A stretch of 6,078 bases of DNA. Origin: Syntrophaceae bacterium UBA3084 (GTDB taxonomy: Bacteria; Desulfobacterota; Syntrophia; Syntrophales; UBA6807). How positions within the stretch are numbered: the first letter of the stretch is position 1; each line of letters begins with the position of its first letter. Both the position numbers and the translations under genes were made by a program. Positions 5,990-6,078 of the stretch are shown one piece after another. The notes under the pieces are model-generated. The model saw nothing but the letters and a program-made list of their open reading frames with translations. It did no database searches and was not told where the DNA came from. The stretch is from positions 1-6,078 of the forward strand of contig DFBI01000156.1 of the NCBI GenBank assembly GCA_002367335.1, given 5' to 3'.

Positions 5990-6078
5990 TTGACACTCGT
6001 AACATGGTATCTCGTTATTGTTTTATTGATGGTTGTTGGAGCCATAGTGGGGAGTTTTCTTAATGTTTGCATCTTTCG
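5990..6078 (+). CDS. Type IV prepilin peptidase (PilD/GspO family), first 29 residues only
   Basis: This is the N-terminus of an inner-membrane aspartic protease that cleaves, and often N-methylates, type IV pilins and type II secretion pseudopilins. The visible frame reads a hydrophobic first helix (about residues 3-20, WYLVIVLLMVVGAIVG) followed by GSFLNVCIF (21-29), the near-invariant motif at the end of the first helix of this family. The zinc-binding cysteines and the catalytic Asp residues would lie beyond the right edge. The start is TTG at 5990: an in-frame TAA at 5975 closes the frame upstream, the only ATG (6029) would remove most of the helix, and AAGGA sits 9 bases before TTG. The gene is divergent from the acyl-CoA gene row and separated from it by the inverted-repeat element, so it probably belongs to another transcription unit. 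The partial length limits certainty. Confidence 0.85.
   Translation, partial: MTLVTWYLVIVLLMVVGAIVGSFLNVCIF

Noticed and set aside
5733..6005. 90-codon minus-strand open frame spanning the inverted-repeat element
   Set aside because: It overlaps the CaiB/AMACR start and runs through the hairpin repeats, which give low-complexity Pro/Arg/Gly text. It has no recognisable domain and no good ribosome binding site.

Overview
The window looks like chromosomal DNA of an anaerobic, acyl-CoA-metabolising bacterium. The best guess is the Desulfobacterota (former Deltaproteobacteria, Syntrophus-like or sulfate-reducer-like). This rests on the gene mix (butyrate kinase, an HdrD/GlcF-type iron-sulfur protein, a CaiB/AMACR-family enzyme, MCT-like carboxylate transporters), moderate base composition and palindrome-rich intergenic repeats. 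It is inference from gene content, not a database match.

Layout: five genes run leftward on the minus strand. In transcription order they are an alpha-methylacyl-CoA racemase-like CaiB/BaiF protein (start 5770), two paralogous 12-helix MFS carboxylate transporters (starts 4461 and 3020), a soluble protein with two ferredoxin clusters and two CCG domains (start 1664), and butyrate kinase (start 531, cut by the left edge). The last two overlap by the four bases ATGA. At the right end a divergent plus-strand gene begins, the first 29 codons of a type IV prepilin peptidase, also cut by the edge. It looks functionally unrelated.

The intergenic DNA is unusual. The divergent spacer holds a 149-bp MITE-like or REP-like element with imperfect terminal inverted repeats and two internal hairpins. 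The spacer between the two MFS genes holds a 13-bp direct repeat and a large hairpin. The palindrome GCGGCTTTGCCGC occurs in both spacers, each time about 20 bases upstream of a start codon. No convincing sigma-70 or sigma-54 promoter was found, and no intergenic gap exceeds 300 bp.

Working model (inference): the transporters move a small monocarboxylate, the racemase-like enzyme inverts or activates a 2-methyl-branched acyl-CoA, the Fe-S protein passes electrons from an acyl-CoA or hydroxyacid oxidation, and butyrate kinase makes ATP from the acyl-phosphate. Phosphate butyryltransferase, dehydrogenase and ETF genes that would complete this are not in the window. I saw no CRISPR array, tRNA, rRNA, transposase or defence system.
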